Assembly (NCBI RefSeq): GCF_030035675.1 | Contig: NC_084487.1 | Coordinates: 63,809,986-63,873,985, forward strand | Origin: Rhineura floridana | Taxonomy: Eukaryota > Chordata > Lepidosauria > Squamata > Rhineuridae | Reading direction: 5' to 3' | DNA length: 64,000 nucleotides | Shown here: positions 1 to 11,063 of the stretch, piece by piece | Numbering within the stretch: position 1 is the first letter of the stretch | Layout: each line of letters starts with the position of its first letter | Translations under genes and position numbers: made by a program | The notes under the pieces: generated by a model | The model's database searches: none | The model's input: only the letters and a program-made list of their open reading frames with translations | What the model was told of the DNA's origin: nothing

Positions 1-236
1 TACTAGCAAAACAGTGCAAAGTTCTAGAAAAATATTGCATCCACTATGAGTGAAGAGCTTGGAATTCCAGAAGATAGCTATGGGAGTTCTGGAGAAAACT
101 GAACTACCTAAGAGCAGAGAATGTGGAACATATTAGAATTTGTACTTTTTTTCTTTGTCTTTTAGTAAAGCCAGCAGAGACTGTGCTTCTTCATTACAAA
201 GTATTATATTGCATGCAACCACCTAGTCTGATGCTG

Positions 237-801
237 TTTGTTGTTATATACCTTCAAGTCAATTACGACTTATGGCAACCCTATGAATCTTTTGGATGTA
301 TTCATAGGGTTTTCATGGTAAGAGGGATTCAGAGGTAGGGTTGCCAGGTTCCTGGCCTGAGAATGATCCTGTATCTTTAGAAGAAGAGAAAGTCAGCCAA
401 GTGCAGGTGTTCTTGCAACACTGTAATGAGAGAAACCACAAGGTGGAATCCTCCCTTCCCCCTGCACAACTTTTAAAGATACAGAAGACCTATTGGTTGC
501 CAGGCCCGACCTCCAAGAGGTCTTCTGTATCTTTAAAAGTTTTGCAGGGGGAAGGCAAAATTCCACCTTGTGGTTTTTCTCATTACAGTGTTGCAAGAAC
601 ACCTGCACTTGGCTGACTTTCTCTTCTCCTAAAGATACAGGATCAGTCTAAGGCCAAGAACCTGGCAACCCTATTCAGAAGTGATTTACCACTGCTTATG
701 GCACCCGGTATTCCCCCATCCAAGTACTAACCAGGCCTGATCCTGCTTAGCTTCTGAGATCAGACAAGATTGGATGTGTTCAGGGTAGTATGGCTGTAGG
801 C
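237..801 (-). mobile_element. 5S-rRNA-derived SINE with BovB-like tail, interrupted
   Basis: Read on the minus strand, the stretch from 801 to about 690 follows vertebrate 5S rRNA closely: it has the start GCCTACAGCCATAC, the internal-promoter region and the GTTAGTACTTGGATGGG block. That marks a SINE head derived from 5S rRNA. The other end (about 237-325) carries the 'GTCG..ATAAGT..GAATCGACTT' type tail shared with BovB LINEs and Sauria SINEs, here degenerate. The element is split at 337-672 by a palindromic transposon whose 10-bp target duplication lies inside the SINE. The family is known as 5S-Sauria-type SINE in lizards; the name is from memory. The head has several mismatches to functional 5S, so this is not a 5S gene. 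Confidence 0.85.
337..672. mobile_element. Palindromic MITE with 10-bp target duplication (Mutator-like?)
   Basis: The element starts AGGGTTGCCAGGTTC and ends GAACCTGGCAACCCT. The two arms are inverted copies of each other for roughly 150 bp each, including the blocks CCACAAGGTGGAAT and GTGCAGGTGTTCTTGCAA. It is flanked by ATTCAGAGGT (327-336) and ATTCAGAAGT (673-682), a 10-bp duplication with one difference. A TSD of 9-11 bp is typical of Mutator-like elements, so that is the tentative class. It has no coding capacity; the open frames on both strands here simply mirror the palindrome. It interrupts the 5S-derived SINE, so it is the younger of the two. Confidence 0.8.
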
Positions 802-1183
802 CCTAGCCTGATGAGAAAAGGTTAATTCTAAAAGAAAAGCAAGTATATTTTTCCCCTTATAGTCAAAGTCATTTTCCATCAAGAGATCTCAAATGTGATA
901 CTGTTAGCAGGCCACCAACGAAGTCACCTCTGTAGGAAGAGGCTTGCTAATTATTCTCTTCAATAAGAAAGATAAATATGGAAATTGAGTGTCATAAGTT
1001 GAAAGGAAGCAGACGAATTATGAAGCTATTGCCCGCTTCAAACATTCTAAGGGCATTTCAAGCCACTCAGGAGTTCTGAGCTGTAAATTTTGTTACGTGT
1101 TCCCCAATTCCCAAAGCAGTGAGAAGTCTAGGGGGCAGCATGGAAAGATTTCATTTTGTTTGAATTAGAGAACACTGGAGACT

Positions 1184-1269
1184 AGGGTTGCCAGGTTCAA
1201 TCCCTGAGGCTGACTTTCTTTTCTCCTAAAGATACAGGATCAGTCTCAGGGATTGAACCTGGCAACCCT
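1184..1269. mobile_element. 86-bp miniature relative of the 337-672 MITE, perfect 10-bp TSD
   Basis: The ends AGGGTTGCCAGGTTCAATCC and GGATTGAACCTGGCAACCCT are the same termini as the element at 337-672, and the middle keeps its CTAAAGATACAGGATCAGTCT block. The flanks are the identical 10-mer ACTGGAGACT at 1174-1183 and 1270-1279. The exact TSD sets the element boundaries to the base and implies a fairly recent insertion of an internally deleted derivative. Confidence 0.85.
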
Positions 1270-1279
1270 ACTGGAGACT

Positions 1280-2866
1280 GATGGTATGTTTATCATATTT
1301 GTTTGTATAGATGTATACTATACTATATATAGGGCCCACTGGAAGGAAAACAGACATCTAAAAATAGACAGCAAAACTATCAATCCTGTATCAGATTCCC
1401 CAAGAACCACTATTGTAGGCCCCAATCCTGCACCCAGTTTTAGCTATTTCAAGCTAAAACCCTTCACTCATTAGCAGCTTCTGTCTAAGTTAGAACTGCA
1501 ACCTGACTCTACATTTTTGTGCCCTCCTGCCATTAGCTGGCAGGTGTCTCCTTCACAAAACCTGAACAGAAATTTAGGGACTGACATCTAGCAAAGCCCC
1601 ACTATGTGTCCAACACCCTTCAACAGTGAATCTGCATGTTGAATGGCAACCTAAGAGCTTCATCCCATGTAAAACTCTGTACAGCTCCACCCAAATCAAA
1701 TGATCAGTATGCTGATTTAGGGTCAAACTTGTGGTATTAATTGTGTATGCACTTTAAAAAGATGAATAACCCCACTCAGGTCAAACTAGTGTCCCATTAA
1801 AATAAAATAAAAATGCCAGCTGACAACCCCCCCTTTTTTAATCCCAAAGCCTGTAATTTAAAATGAAAGGTTTTCCTAATTGTGTTTTGAGTTTAGCAAC
1901 ACTTTTGTCTCCTTGGACTGCAGCACATTTTTGGAACACTATCTCTCCTGTGATTGCTGCTCTTGGTCCTATCAATCATGATTATGGTCCTGTTACAATA
2001 ATTAGGGTTTTTAATCAATTTTCAAACTGCGCTGCTCAGTAGACTGTGAAGTATAGCTAGCATGTGTCAGGAGAGAGGTTAGCCTGAAAATTACTAGACA
2101 TAATGTTTTTTGCAAATGGTGGATATGTTTGCTGCATAGAAAGAGTGAGATCACCTTATCGGGCTTTAACACCTTCTTTGGGGTCTTTTGAATACTTTCA
2201 GAGAATGGCACAAAAATAATTATATGCACACACTCGACAAACAAACAGAAATTAATTCTCAGCCAGAAACTGTAACATAATACTAGCAGAAATTCTCTTG
2301 ACATTTAGAAGGGAAATATGCCCCCCCCCAGTCTATGGGATTTTCCCTAAACAAATGGAATAAATTTTCATTTTTATAAAGCCTGTTGTTAATTAATAAT
2401 GTGACCTTGCTCTGTAGAAGACAACACATTGGCTGCAAATCATTACAAATGTTGGCTTGGCTTCAGCAAAGATTTCTTAAAATAACTTTGCTGTTGTTTT
2501 TTGGCATTCAAATCTATGGCAGCAAATCCACTGCAACGAGCTTGCTACCCACTTCACAAAGTTGCTCATGTTTAGCTTGCTCCAAGAGCCATTCAGTATG
2601 ACTACACAATTGTCATTTCAGGTGCAAAGGTGATGGGCGCTATAAATGGAACTTATGTCTTACCTGTTCAGTAAAAGTTGCCCATATTAAGTTGACACCT
2701 TTGTTAGTTAGCAGTAGTGCACTCTTTGAGGGGTGAGAGTGCCTGATTGCCTTAAAACTATAGAACCTATGTCTAAAATGTCTATGACCAAAATGGTGAC
2801 TCTGATTACCTAGCAGATGTCCTAATTACCCCTAAACCATTAATTCCTAGAAGATTGCAGATTGAT
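1280..2866. other. No gene or clear repeat seen
   Basis: AT-rich sequence with short chance open frames only. No splice-framed conserved peptide, SINE box or TIR pair was recognised. It is presumably intergenic and may hold repeats too old to recognise by eye. Confidence 0.4.
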
Positions 2867-3062
2867 GAGGGAAGAGACATTGCTCAATGGTAGACCATCT
2901 GCCTTGCATGCAGAAGGTCCCTGGTTCAATCCCCATTATCTCCAAGTAGGGCTGGGAAAGATTTTCTGTCTGAAACCCCAGAGAGCTGTTGCCAGTCAGT
3001 GCAGATATCACTGACCTTGATGACGAATGGGTCTGACTTGGTATAAGGCAGCTTCCTATATA
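2867..3062 (+). mobile_element. tRNA-derived SINE with CR1-like 3' end
   Basis: A tRNA-like A box (GCTCAATGGTAGA) and B box (GGTTCAATCCCC) are followed by a body with GGGCTGGGAAAG and CCAGAGAGCTG. The end, TGACTTGGTATAAGGCAGCTTCCTATAT, is split here only for description; it resembles CR1 3' ends. The same family occurs at 4147-4322, 58124-58292 and, inverted, near 39105-39235. The head is too diverged and lacks cloverleaf continuity for a real tRNA gene. Confidence 0.8.
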
Positions 3063-3280
3063 ACTATGATCAGTTTGTCAATACAGCCTCAATTTACATG
3101 CTGTCAGATTCTGAGATTATCTAGTACTTTGGTTTTGCAGCCGTACGTGTGGCCTTGGTGGACAAGAGAGGTTTAATCTATGAATCCTAGTCATGCCCAT
3201 TACTTTTAACAGCATGTCCACAGTTTTGCAATCTCTCCAAGATGGTAGGGTGAAGTCCTGTAGGATTTTCATCTAAGCTG

Positions 3281-4133
3281 CTTTCACACATGGGGCTTAT
3301 TATGTTAAACAGATTAAAATGGTAGCACTTCTGTCTGATTTCTAAAATTCCTTTCACACTGCAGTACCTGATATACCAGCATGGCACACAAATGTACTTC
3401 ACACTGCTGCAACTGGAGACACCAGGATCAGGTGAAAAAGGCAAGAAAAACAGCAAAAAAGCTAAACTCCAAAAAGAGCGAGCCAGAAACAAAGCACTTA
3501 GGAAAAGGCAAAAAAGTGGTCACTTTAAAAATACAAGCTGCTGACTGAGAGGCTTTAAAGACAATAGAAAAAGACTTGAAAAGCAACTTCAGCAACTATC
3601 ATGCCCTATAAGCCTCATGTCTGAAAACAGCCAGGGGAAACTAGCTGAAGTAAACTGAACACAGGAAAGAAAAAAAAGGTGGGTAAGATCTTTTAGCAGC
3701 CATCTGGCTCCATGGGGTGGGGGTGGGGGTGGAAAGACAGGAAAGAACGGGACTTCCAAAACACAGATCAGAGGACAAACTCAGAAAAACAATGTAAAGA
3801 GGACTCACCAAAGGCAAATAGGGAACAGGCACAGGCAGGAATGAGTTAAAAAATACAGAAAAATAGCGAGTCTAGAGAGAGGAAGCTTGGATGCCTGTCA
3901 CACGACAGGCTGCTACCACAAATCTCCTGCAATCTTCTGGGTTTCCAGCCTTGCAAGCAGATTACTTCTGGTATTATTTATCACAGAAATTAGGGCTAAA
4001 CTTGCACTACATTCCACTAGATTTCCAGAACTAGTTTATACGTCATGTGAAAGGTCAAATATAATGTGCAAATTAACAGGTAAGAAATTGTCAGAACAAT
4101 GGAATAAAGTGCAGTGTGAAAGCAGCCCTAGAC
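3281..4133. mobile_element. Candidate hAT-like nonautonomous DNA transposon
   Basis: The left end reads GCTGCTTTCACACATG and the right end GTGTGAAAGCAGC, an inverted pair of about 13 bp. In between, motifs such as TTTCACACTGCAGTACC recur, as is common in hAT nonautonomous elements of this terminal type. I could not find a convincing 8-bp target duplication, so the exact ends are uncertain. A G-run and short frames inside carry no recognisable transposase. Confidence 0.45.
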
Positions 4134-4146
4134 TTCCCACTCACAG

Positions 4147-4322
4147 CCCTGTAGCTCAGTGGTAGGGCATTCGCTTTGCATGCAGAAGGTCCCAGTTTCA
4201 ATCCCAGGTAGGGCTGGGAGGGACCCTGTATCCTGTCTTAAATCCCAGAGAGCTGCTGCCTGTTAGTGTCAACAGTATTGAGCTAGATGAATCAATGGTC
4301 TAACTCTGTATAAGGCAGCTTC
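4147..4322 (+). mobile_element. tRNA-derived SINE with CR1-like 3' end
   Basis: Same family as 2867-3062. The A box GTAGCTCAGTGGTAGGGC is well kept, then TTTGCATGCAGAAGGTCCC, the B-box-like TTTCAATCCC, the body AGGGCTGGGAGGGAC, and the end TGTATAAGGCAGCTTC. It sits 14 bp after the candidate hAT element. Confidence 0.82.
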
Positions 4323-4975
4323 AATTGTTTTTTTATGCATATATGTAGAACTATTTGAGGAAAGGACAGCTGCAACCATCCAGCTTTTCTGCACTACATT
4401 TGGCCCTGATTCAGTGCTATGAGTTCACATGAGCAGATGTAACTGAACCCAGATAAGATGGAGGTAAGGATGGCTGGAAGATAGAACAAGGGAAGTTTAT
4501 GGAGATACAGCCTCTGCATGCATCACGTCATACTAGGAAAACTCCAACCTTGGACCATTGGACCCCTTTCCTTTCAAAGCCCTGCTGTTTTGTTTCAGTT
4601 TTGCACTTGCCAGGAAAAACAAGAACTCAGTGGAAAATGGGTTCATTATAGGGTGGGAGATCATAAAATCACCTGAAAGTCACTAATATTTTAGGTCTGG
4701 TTAATATATCCAGTTTAGGGCACTGAACCTGATAACCTTGAGATCAATTACCAATCTATGTTCCTTGACTTTTTGGATGCCTCCATTAAAATAAGAATTA
4801 TTAAACATTAATTTCATGTTTTAAATATTTTTTATCCATTACCCATGTTTACTTCAACTCTAATTGATTACACTGCTACCATGGGAATAATTGTTACCTA
4901 GCTTACTATGTATTTACTTACTATATTCACATTCTCCCTTCTTCCAATATACTCAGGGTGGTCCACTGTTTAAAG

Positions 4976-5906
4976 CAGCATTACCCAACCTTTTTCAACC
5001 CAACGCCCCTTTGCAAAATCTTTTTGTGCCCAACACCCCCCTCAGATTAAGTATATGCCAATGGTTCCTATTCTTCCCTTAAAATATTAGTAATGCATAA
5101 AAGGTATTTTCAATGATTATTACTGATCGTTTTTATCATGCCTTTTTATTGCACTTAGATTACACATTGAATTCTTAGTATGATTTATTAATATACATAC
5201 ATAGTTACATGCAAGAAACAAATTGCAAATATAGGAGTTGTTTCTTATTTCACAAATCCTAACAACATAAGCAAACACTAATTAAATCCACAGAGTATGA
5301 ACCAATAGAATACACTGTGTTACTTAACAACAAACTCATTCAGTTTACCGGCATTGTTTCGTTAAACAAGTTCATTTAAACATCACAGAAACAATGGGTA
5401 ACGAGTGTGTCCCATTCCTGAAGAAAACCAGTGAATAACTGTCTGCGTCACCCGTTTGCACATGGCACTCATCCGTTGGAAGAATGCACCCTCTACCAAT
5501 ACACCCAGCTTATCAAACACTCTCTCCTGATTGGTTCCAACATCCCTCAAGACAGCATTGGAGCATTACCTAGTGCCGGGGCGTGGCTATTATCCCCATT
5601 CCTTGATATGACACTGGCTGCTATTCAGAATTTCTTTACTAAAGAGCACACACTATTTATAGTGTTATTTCCATGAATTGAGACTATTAAATACATTCTA
5701 ACTGGGGACAAAACAGTTTAAAAATTAATGATTTGTGTATTAAATAAAATTAAACTTAAATGCTTCAACTGTCGCATCAGACCGCCAAATGTCAACGCCC
5801 CCTAATGAACCCAAATGCCCCCTAAAGTTTGTAGTCACGCCAATGCCCCCCTGAAAGGCTGTAACACCCCCCAGGGGGGCGCTACCGCCCACGTTGGGAA
5901 TCACTG
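4976..5906. mobile_element. Nonautonomous hAT element, about 0.93 kb
   Basis: The termini are CAGCATTACCCAAC and GTTGGGAATCACTG. The 8-bp flanks are GTTTAAAG (4968-4975) and TTTTAAAG (5907-5914), 7 of 8 matching, which fits hAT integration. Subterminal blocks rich in CCCCC and GCCCCC appear at both ends (for example AACACCCCCCTC and CACCCCCCAGGGGGG). The AT-rich interior has no intact transposase frame; a short plus-strand frame near 5431-5676 is not recognisable. Confidence 0.7.
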
Positions 5907-6166
5907 TTTTAAAGTAACGTGTTAGGATTTAAAGGAATGATACAAAAAAGAAAAAGGGACTGGGGGGAGACAAGCAAATTCCAGTATCAAGGCATACTTG
6001 GCATAAGACAGTTCTGGTAAAGGAAGAGCTAAATAGTAGTTGGTCCTCACCAGCCTGATGAAAGGCCCCCACCACCTTCAGATGCACCCAAGTAGAACAG
6101 AGACAGTTCTGGAAGTGATGGAGCCAAATGGCAATTGATTCCACCCAGGCAAAGTTAAGCCATTTA

Positions 6167-6540
6167 CAGTAGGGCCCCGCTTCTCGGTGCCCCACTTCTT
6201 GGCATTCCACTAATACAGCGCCAGCGGGGCGATCAGCTGGAGGGGGGGCTGGAGCTCCCCGCTCTCCAGCTGATCTCGCCGGAGGAGGGGAAGATCAGCT
6301 GTAGAGCATTACAGCTGATCTCTTCTGGCGTGATCAGATCGAGTGCAGGAGTCTGATCCCTGCCAGAAGAGGAGGAGATCAGCTGTAGCTGTAGAGGAGA
6401 TCAGCTGATCTCCTCCTCCTCCGGCGCAATCAGCAGGTTAGGTTCCAGACCTCTGTGCTACAGCTGATCTGCTTTTCGGTGGTTTTTGCTTTTCGGCAGG
6501 GGTCTGGAACCTAACCTGCTATATGAGTGGGGCCCTACTG
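6167..6540. mobile_element. GC-rich TA-flanked MITE (Tc1/mariner or pogo-like)
   Basis: The ends CAGTAGGGCCCCGC and GTGGGGCCCTACTG form a TIR, flanked by TA on both sides (6165-6166 and 6541-6542), as Tc1/mariner superfamily elements are. The interior is unusually GC-rich for this window. It holds at least six copies of the palindromic core GATCAGCTG/CAGCTGATC and mirrored purine-pyrimidine blocks such as GGAGGAGG and CCTCCTCC. It has no coding capacity. Confidence 0.72.
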
Positions 6541-6542
6541 TA

Positions 6543-8382
6543 TACTAACATATATCTGTCATTAAAATAAAGCCATTCATAGGCTGCTTGGTGTTTCATT
6601 CTGTCTTACCCACTACAACCACACAGAATGTCCTTTGAAGAGGAGATCATGATGCCTTATATTTATGCCAATGTTACAGCTACAAAATCTGCAGAAGGAG
6701 TATTGTGTTGTGTACAACACAATGCCATGAGCTAGCAGATGGCCTAGCATATGCTGCTACTGAATTTGTATGCAGCTCAGCAGTTGGTTGACTATTTTTA
6801 ACCAAAGTGATTGAAATATGAAACAAATATTCAGGTCTTTAATCTATAGACTACTCTTTAATAGAAGGTTTTTGGAATATATTTAAACTCGGTTATGCTA
6901 TAATCAGTTGTTTATTCTGATTCTATTTAATGAGGGTAACACAATATGTTGGGTCTCCGATAATTACAGCTGGTGTTTAAATAATATGGATCTCTTTGTG
7001 TTAAAGGATCTGTATTTTGCCTCTGGTTCTTTTTCAGCATTTTTACCTAGATAATATGGGAGCCATCTGATGTCCACTTGTCTGAAAACCCACATGAAAT
7101 TTCACTGTAACAAAAACTAGATCACCTAATATTTTGGGCAAAGCAGATGTCAACATGCCGCTTTTGAAAGTCCATGTTCAACCGGGAGATTCTCCACTCA
7201 TGAGAGGATGAATCACACTGCAAAATCCATAACAAAGCATACTACAAGCAGAGAACAGGTTTACCAGGAATCTCAGTAATAAAGTTACCAGGAATGTCAA
7301 TAATAAAGACATGTGTTGCATGAATCACAACAGTGCTGTTAGCAGTGTGCACAAACATACCTGAAGTGGCACCTTATGAGACAAATTCCTGTCTAACATC
7401 AGATGAGATCTGCATTCTAAAGGATATTTAGGTACACACTGTAAGTGTATAGCAGTGTATCTGGCAGTGTGGTAGAAGAAAAATATTTTGGAGGAGCGAT
7501 ATCTCCACTCTTTCAATTAGCATATCAACAATCTACAGAACTGCATCACACTATGCTATAAAACTATATTTTGGAAGCAATGGTTACTCTGCCTGAGTAA
7601 CAGTTTCCTGCTTCATTGTACCAGGGCATCATCCTCACTCTGCTCTTTATGCCAGAGAATAGATAAATGTCATAAGTTTACACTACAGTTGTAACCTATC
7701 CTAACCACTTATTTGCTGGCATAACTACCCATACTATTGGGCTGTAAAGTTGCTGAAGTGCAAGTATGCTAAATATGCCTTCCAATCCAGCATTATATAC
7801 TGGAGTCCTGATGATAGGAACTGCTTGTGTAAAAGAACAATAACACTGCAGATCCGAGGTCTGGATGTCTGCACTCAGGGCTTGCTGCTGTGCACATTTC
7901 CTAATATTGGGTCAAAGCTGATGACCAACACAACATTGCACTCAATAGACTCTAGGCTGGGGCATCCTGAGTCATGCCAACTAAAATGTCATGCCACAGG
8001 GCTAACACCAAGCCATTGTGGCATCTCCATCCCTCAAATCTTGCTGAAAGGGGGAAGAGGTTTGACCTCTGTTGAAATGCAAAAAGGACACTAATTAAGA
8101 CATGATATGCTTGCTGCCTGGCTCATATTCATTCCCATGGGATGATTAATAGTCAAATTAAAGATGTTGTTTGCAGTGGAGATAGCATAGGGTTCCAGAA
8201 GAACAATAAATACATCATAACCTACTACTTGCGGCTGGCATGTGCTGAAAACAGCACTGGCTTACACCATAGGGGTTTTCCCAGATCTACCACAAAGACT
8301 CTCTCACTGTCTGGAGCAAAGTCAAATCACACACAGAGTTCTGCAGCATGTATAGCATCCCAGTCGAAATAAGCTACGTGAT
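6543..8382. other. No gene or clear repeat seen
   Basis: Mostly AT-rich sequence with short chance frames. The 114-codon plus-strand frame at 7750-8094 shows no family resemblance, no signal peptide and no repeats. I see no conserved exon or recognisable element. Confidence 0.4.
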
Positions 8383-8617
8383 AAGAACAGGGCCAACATA
8401 TGTATCTGAGAAGTTCCACCACAGCAGCTGGTACCCAGAGGCATTAACAAACTTGCTGGCACAAGGAAGGGGCCTCAGAATCTGGAGCTGCATATGGGCA
8501 TCATGTCTGATAGCCACTGACAGACAAATTCTCCATGAATCCATCTAATCCCTTTAAAAGTCATCTAAGCTAGTGACCATCAATACATTTCAAGGCAGTG
8601 AAATATATAAATTCATT
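8383..8617 (-). mobile_element. Old CR1 LINE 3' fragment, first half of a split copy
   Basis: On the minus strand this follows the end of CR1 ORF2 and its 3' UTR, with clear similarity to 10900-11170 of the long CR1 (the blocks 'TTTGTCTAATC' and 'ATCCAAGCTGGTGGCCAT' are mutated but alignable). It breaks off near 8617 and resumes near 9386. It is much more diverged than the CR1 at 10843-15412, so clearly older. Confidence 0.7.
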
Positions 8618-9385
8618 TTGCACACATCCACACCATACTCTTAAAGCACACTTATTGCACTTTAACATGTCATGGATTCCCCCAAAGAATCATGGGAACT
8701 GTAGTTTACCCCTCACAGAGCTACAGTTCCCAACTGTCAGCGTCAAGGCTGGGGGCTGGGCAGTAATGAAGCAGCCGGCAGTTAGCTGGGCAATAAATCA
8801 GTCAAGGCCCGGCAGATAACGGAGGCTGGCTGGCAGAAGAAAGGCTTGACAAACTAACCAGTAGCAGTGTCCAAGAGCGTTGTCCAGGTAGGGAAGCAGA
8901 GTTCAGAAAGCCAGGGGTCCAGTCCGAAGGTCTAGAGGCTAGTAACGGCATTACACGTGAGGAGTCACAACCGAAGCTGCAGTCAGCAGTCTGCTGCAGC
9001 CATGAACTGCCTTTTATAACAGACTCCCTAAGCCAGGTGCCCATGATTAGTCTCCCAGCTGCTCAGAGCTGCTTGTTCTTAAATGACCCGACCTCTTCCT
9101 TCGTTGCTGTGCTACTCGCTGGCGTCTCCTTTCTGCAGGGGGGAGGGGAGCCTCCTGTTCATGCCCAGAATCCAATTGAGGGGCTTCAGCCAGGTCCTGG
9201 ACATTCTCCAGCTGGGAAGAGCCAGAGTTGTGTCCTCAGGGGTTCCACTAGTTCCTTCTCCTGGGTCTGCCAACTCTGCCTCTTCCTCTTCCTCCGAGTC
9301 TTCTGAAGGAGCCATGACACCAACATCCTTAACAAGCAATAGTTCCCAGGATTCTTTGGGGGAAGCCATGTGATATAAATGTATA
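8618..9385. mobile_element. hAT-like MITE, itself split by an LTR
   Basis: The left arm (8618-8734) runs CACACCATAC, TTAAAGCACAC, CCCCCAAAGAATC, GGGAACTGTAGTT. The right arm (9320-9385) is its inverted copy: AATAGTTCCCAGGATTC, TTTGGGGG, ATGTATAATGTGAATGTG. Related copies lie at 44799-44965 and 57758-58066. It sits inside an old CR1 and contains a solo LTR at 8735-9319, so its age is bracketed by both. Confidence 0.7.
8735..9319 (-). mobile_element. Solo LTR (fossil LTR retrotransposon or ERV)
   Basis: Read on the minus strand it begins TGTCATGGCTCC and ends CTTGACGCTGACA, the TG...CA ends of an LTR. It is flanked by the 5-bp duplication CCAAC at 8730-8734 and 9320-9324. It has an LTR-like length (585 bp), a TATA-like TTATAAAAGG about midway, and higher GC than its surroundings. 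No internal region is present, so it is a solo LTR left by recombination. Frames inside it, including an acidic 85-codon one, are not treated as genes. The exact family is not identifiable by eye; the exact TSD suggests a moderate age. Confidence 0.8.
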
Positions 9386-9645
9386 ATGTGAATGTGACCT
9401 ATGTCAAAAAGTACGTCCTTTTGTCCGTCCTGAATCTCCTGCCACTCAGTTTCATTGGATTACCCTGAGTCTCATAAGACTAGATGAGAAAGAAAAGCCC
9501 TCTTGGCACACTTTCTCCATCCCATTCATCATTTTATAAACCTCTATAATGACCCCCCCTTCCAAATAATCTCTAGCATGAAATTTTCCTTCTCCAAGCT
9601 GAGCCATCATTTTCATTGACCTATCCACATGGACCAGTATCTCTG
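9386..9645 (-). mobile_element. Old CR1 LINE 3' fragment, second half
   Basis: This continues the split CR1 from 8383-8617. AAAAAGTACGTCCTTTTGTC and TCCATCCCATTCATCATTTT match the ORF2 C-terminal coding region of the 10.8-15.4 kb CR1 on the same strand. The two halves join in order once the 8618-9385 insertion is set aside. Confidence 0.72.
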
Positions 9646-10385
9646 TCCTAGTTAGTTCAGATCCCGAGATATCATTGACCTTTGGAGTACGTTTGAAAAA
9701 CTTTCACAGCTAGAAAGCTGACAAACTTTACTACTTCTTACTTTGTTGTGGATTAAAAGAGGTGTTTGATATAAATAACCTCTTGAGCATTTGTTGTTAA
9801 TAAACATGCTGACAAAAGGAAAATGCCAGCCATACTGAACAAATTGAAACACTCAAGTGCATAAATAAAGCAATTATGAGGACAGGCAAGGCAAGCAAAC
9901 TAAAGTTTTTTTAAAAAACCAAACAGTTGAGTTTTCAAACTGACATAGAGACCCAGATGAATAACATTTAACAAGGCTAATTTTAGTCCATTCATGGTTT
10001 ATAAGAATCAAGCATTAAGGCAGAGGGCAGTGCTTCTTGTTTTTTTTTTAGTTAGCAAACTTGAAACAAGCCGCACTCATATAAGGTCACAAGTTATTGA
10101 CAATTACATGTTACTGGCACCAGAGTGCAAAAGCTTTGAGCAGAATATGCATGGTGTTAACGACTTGCCCTTTTTGTCATGATCAGGGCCCTTTGGTTTA
10201 AGTCAATCCTCTATCAGTCAAAACTAATTATTGGTGTTTATGCTAATATAACACAGGATACAGTTAAAGGCTGAGCAAAGCTTGGCTATGGAGAAATGGA
10301 ATGGGTGGGGCAGGGGAAGAAACCAAAGTCTAATGGAGCATGATAAAGAACAAAAATATTGGTTTAATATGGCTGATCACAGGCA
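9646..10385. other. No gene or clear repeat seen
   Basis: AT-rich sequence with short frames only, and homopolymer runs (T9 near 10042). No recognisable element. Confidence 0.4.
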
Positions 10386-10390
10386 GAAGC

Positions 10391-10702
10391 TGTTGGCGAT
10401 TGCGTGAATAGGTCAAACGTGGTTTGAATTCGAGCGCCGTATAGAACAGGAATAAGACAGGCCAGGCAAGTTTCTTGTAAGAGTCTTTACTAGGCAAAGA
10501 CATTAGACACAGCTCTCTCCATTGACATTTCTTCCCCCACTCTGAGTTCCTGCAAGTTTCCCACCTTATCACACTCCCAGCCAGCCACTGACCTTGATTG
10601 TCTGGCACTCTGTTCTCACAGCTTAACCCTTCTGCTTCAGGTTTCTCTCTCTCTGCTAAAAACCTTGTCTGTGAGTCTCACAGCCTGCGTCACTGACCAA
10701 CA
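10391..10702 (-). mobile_element. Solo LTR candidate with 5-bp TSD (fossil)
   Basis: The outer ends are TGTTGG and CCAACA, perfect 6-bp inverted LTR ends, flanked by GAAGC at 10386-10390 and 10703-10707. On the minus strand an AGTAAAGACTC block could be the polyadenylation signal region, which sets the orientation. At 312 bp with no internal part, it is a solo LTR. The family is not determined; the short LTR and TGTTGG end would suit several Ty3-like or ERV groups. Confidence 0.7.
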
Positions 10703-11063
10703 GAAGCATTGTGTATTCTATCCATACTCAGAACACATAAAATAACCCTAATTATTTTTAAATTATTCACAGCTCCTGTTGATCATGCACATATCAAGGG
10801 CAATTTTATGCATTTCTTAGTGAGAACGATCACATGCTTACATTAAGAACATAAGAACATAAGAACATAAGAAGAGCCTGCTGGATCAGGCCAGTGGCCC
10901 ATCTAGTCCAGCATCCTGTTCTCACAGTGGCCAACCAGGTGCCTGGGGGAAGCCCACAAGCAGGACCCGAGTGCAAGAACACTCTCCCCTCCTGAGGCTT
11001 CCGGCAACTGGTTTTCAGAAGCATGCTGCCTCTGACTAGGGTGGCACCGCACAGCCATCATGG

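Noticed and set aside
341-616. Open frames on both strands with similar peptides
   Set aside because: They are the two arms of one palindromic MITE read from either side.
690-801. 5S rRNA gene on the minus strand
   Set aside because: Several mismatches to functional 5S and fusion to a BovB-like SINE tail show it is a SINE head, not an RNA gene.
2867-2950. tRNA gene
   Set aside because: Only A- and B-box-like pieces are present and the sequence runs into a SINE body; the family has four copies here.
7750-8094. 114-codon plus-strand frame
   Set aside because: No motif, splice context or conservation visible; length is within chance expectation.
9112-9369. Acidic 85-codon minus-strand frame
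   Set aside because: Lies almost wholly within the solo LTR at 8735-9319 and starts in the MITE arm; not a gene.
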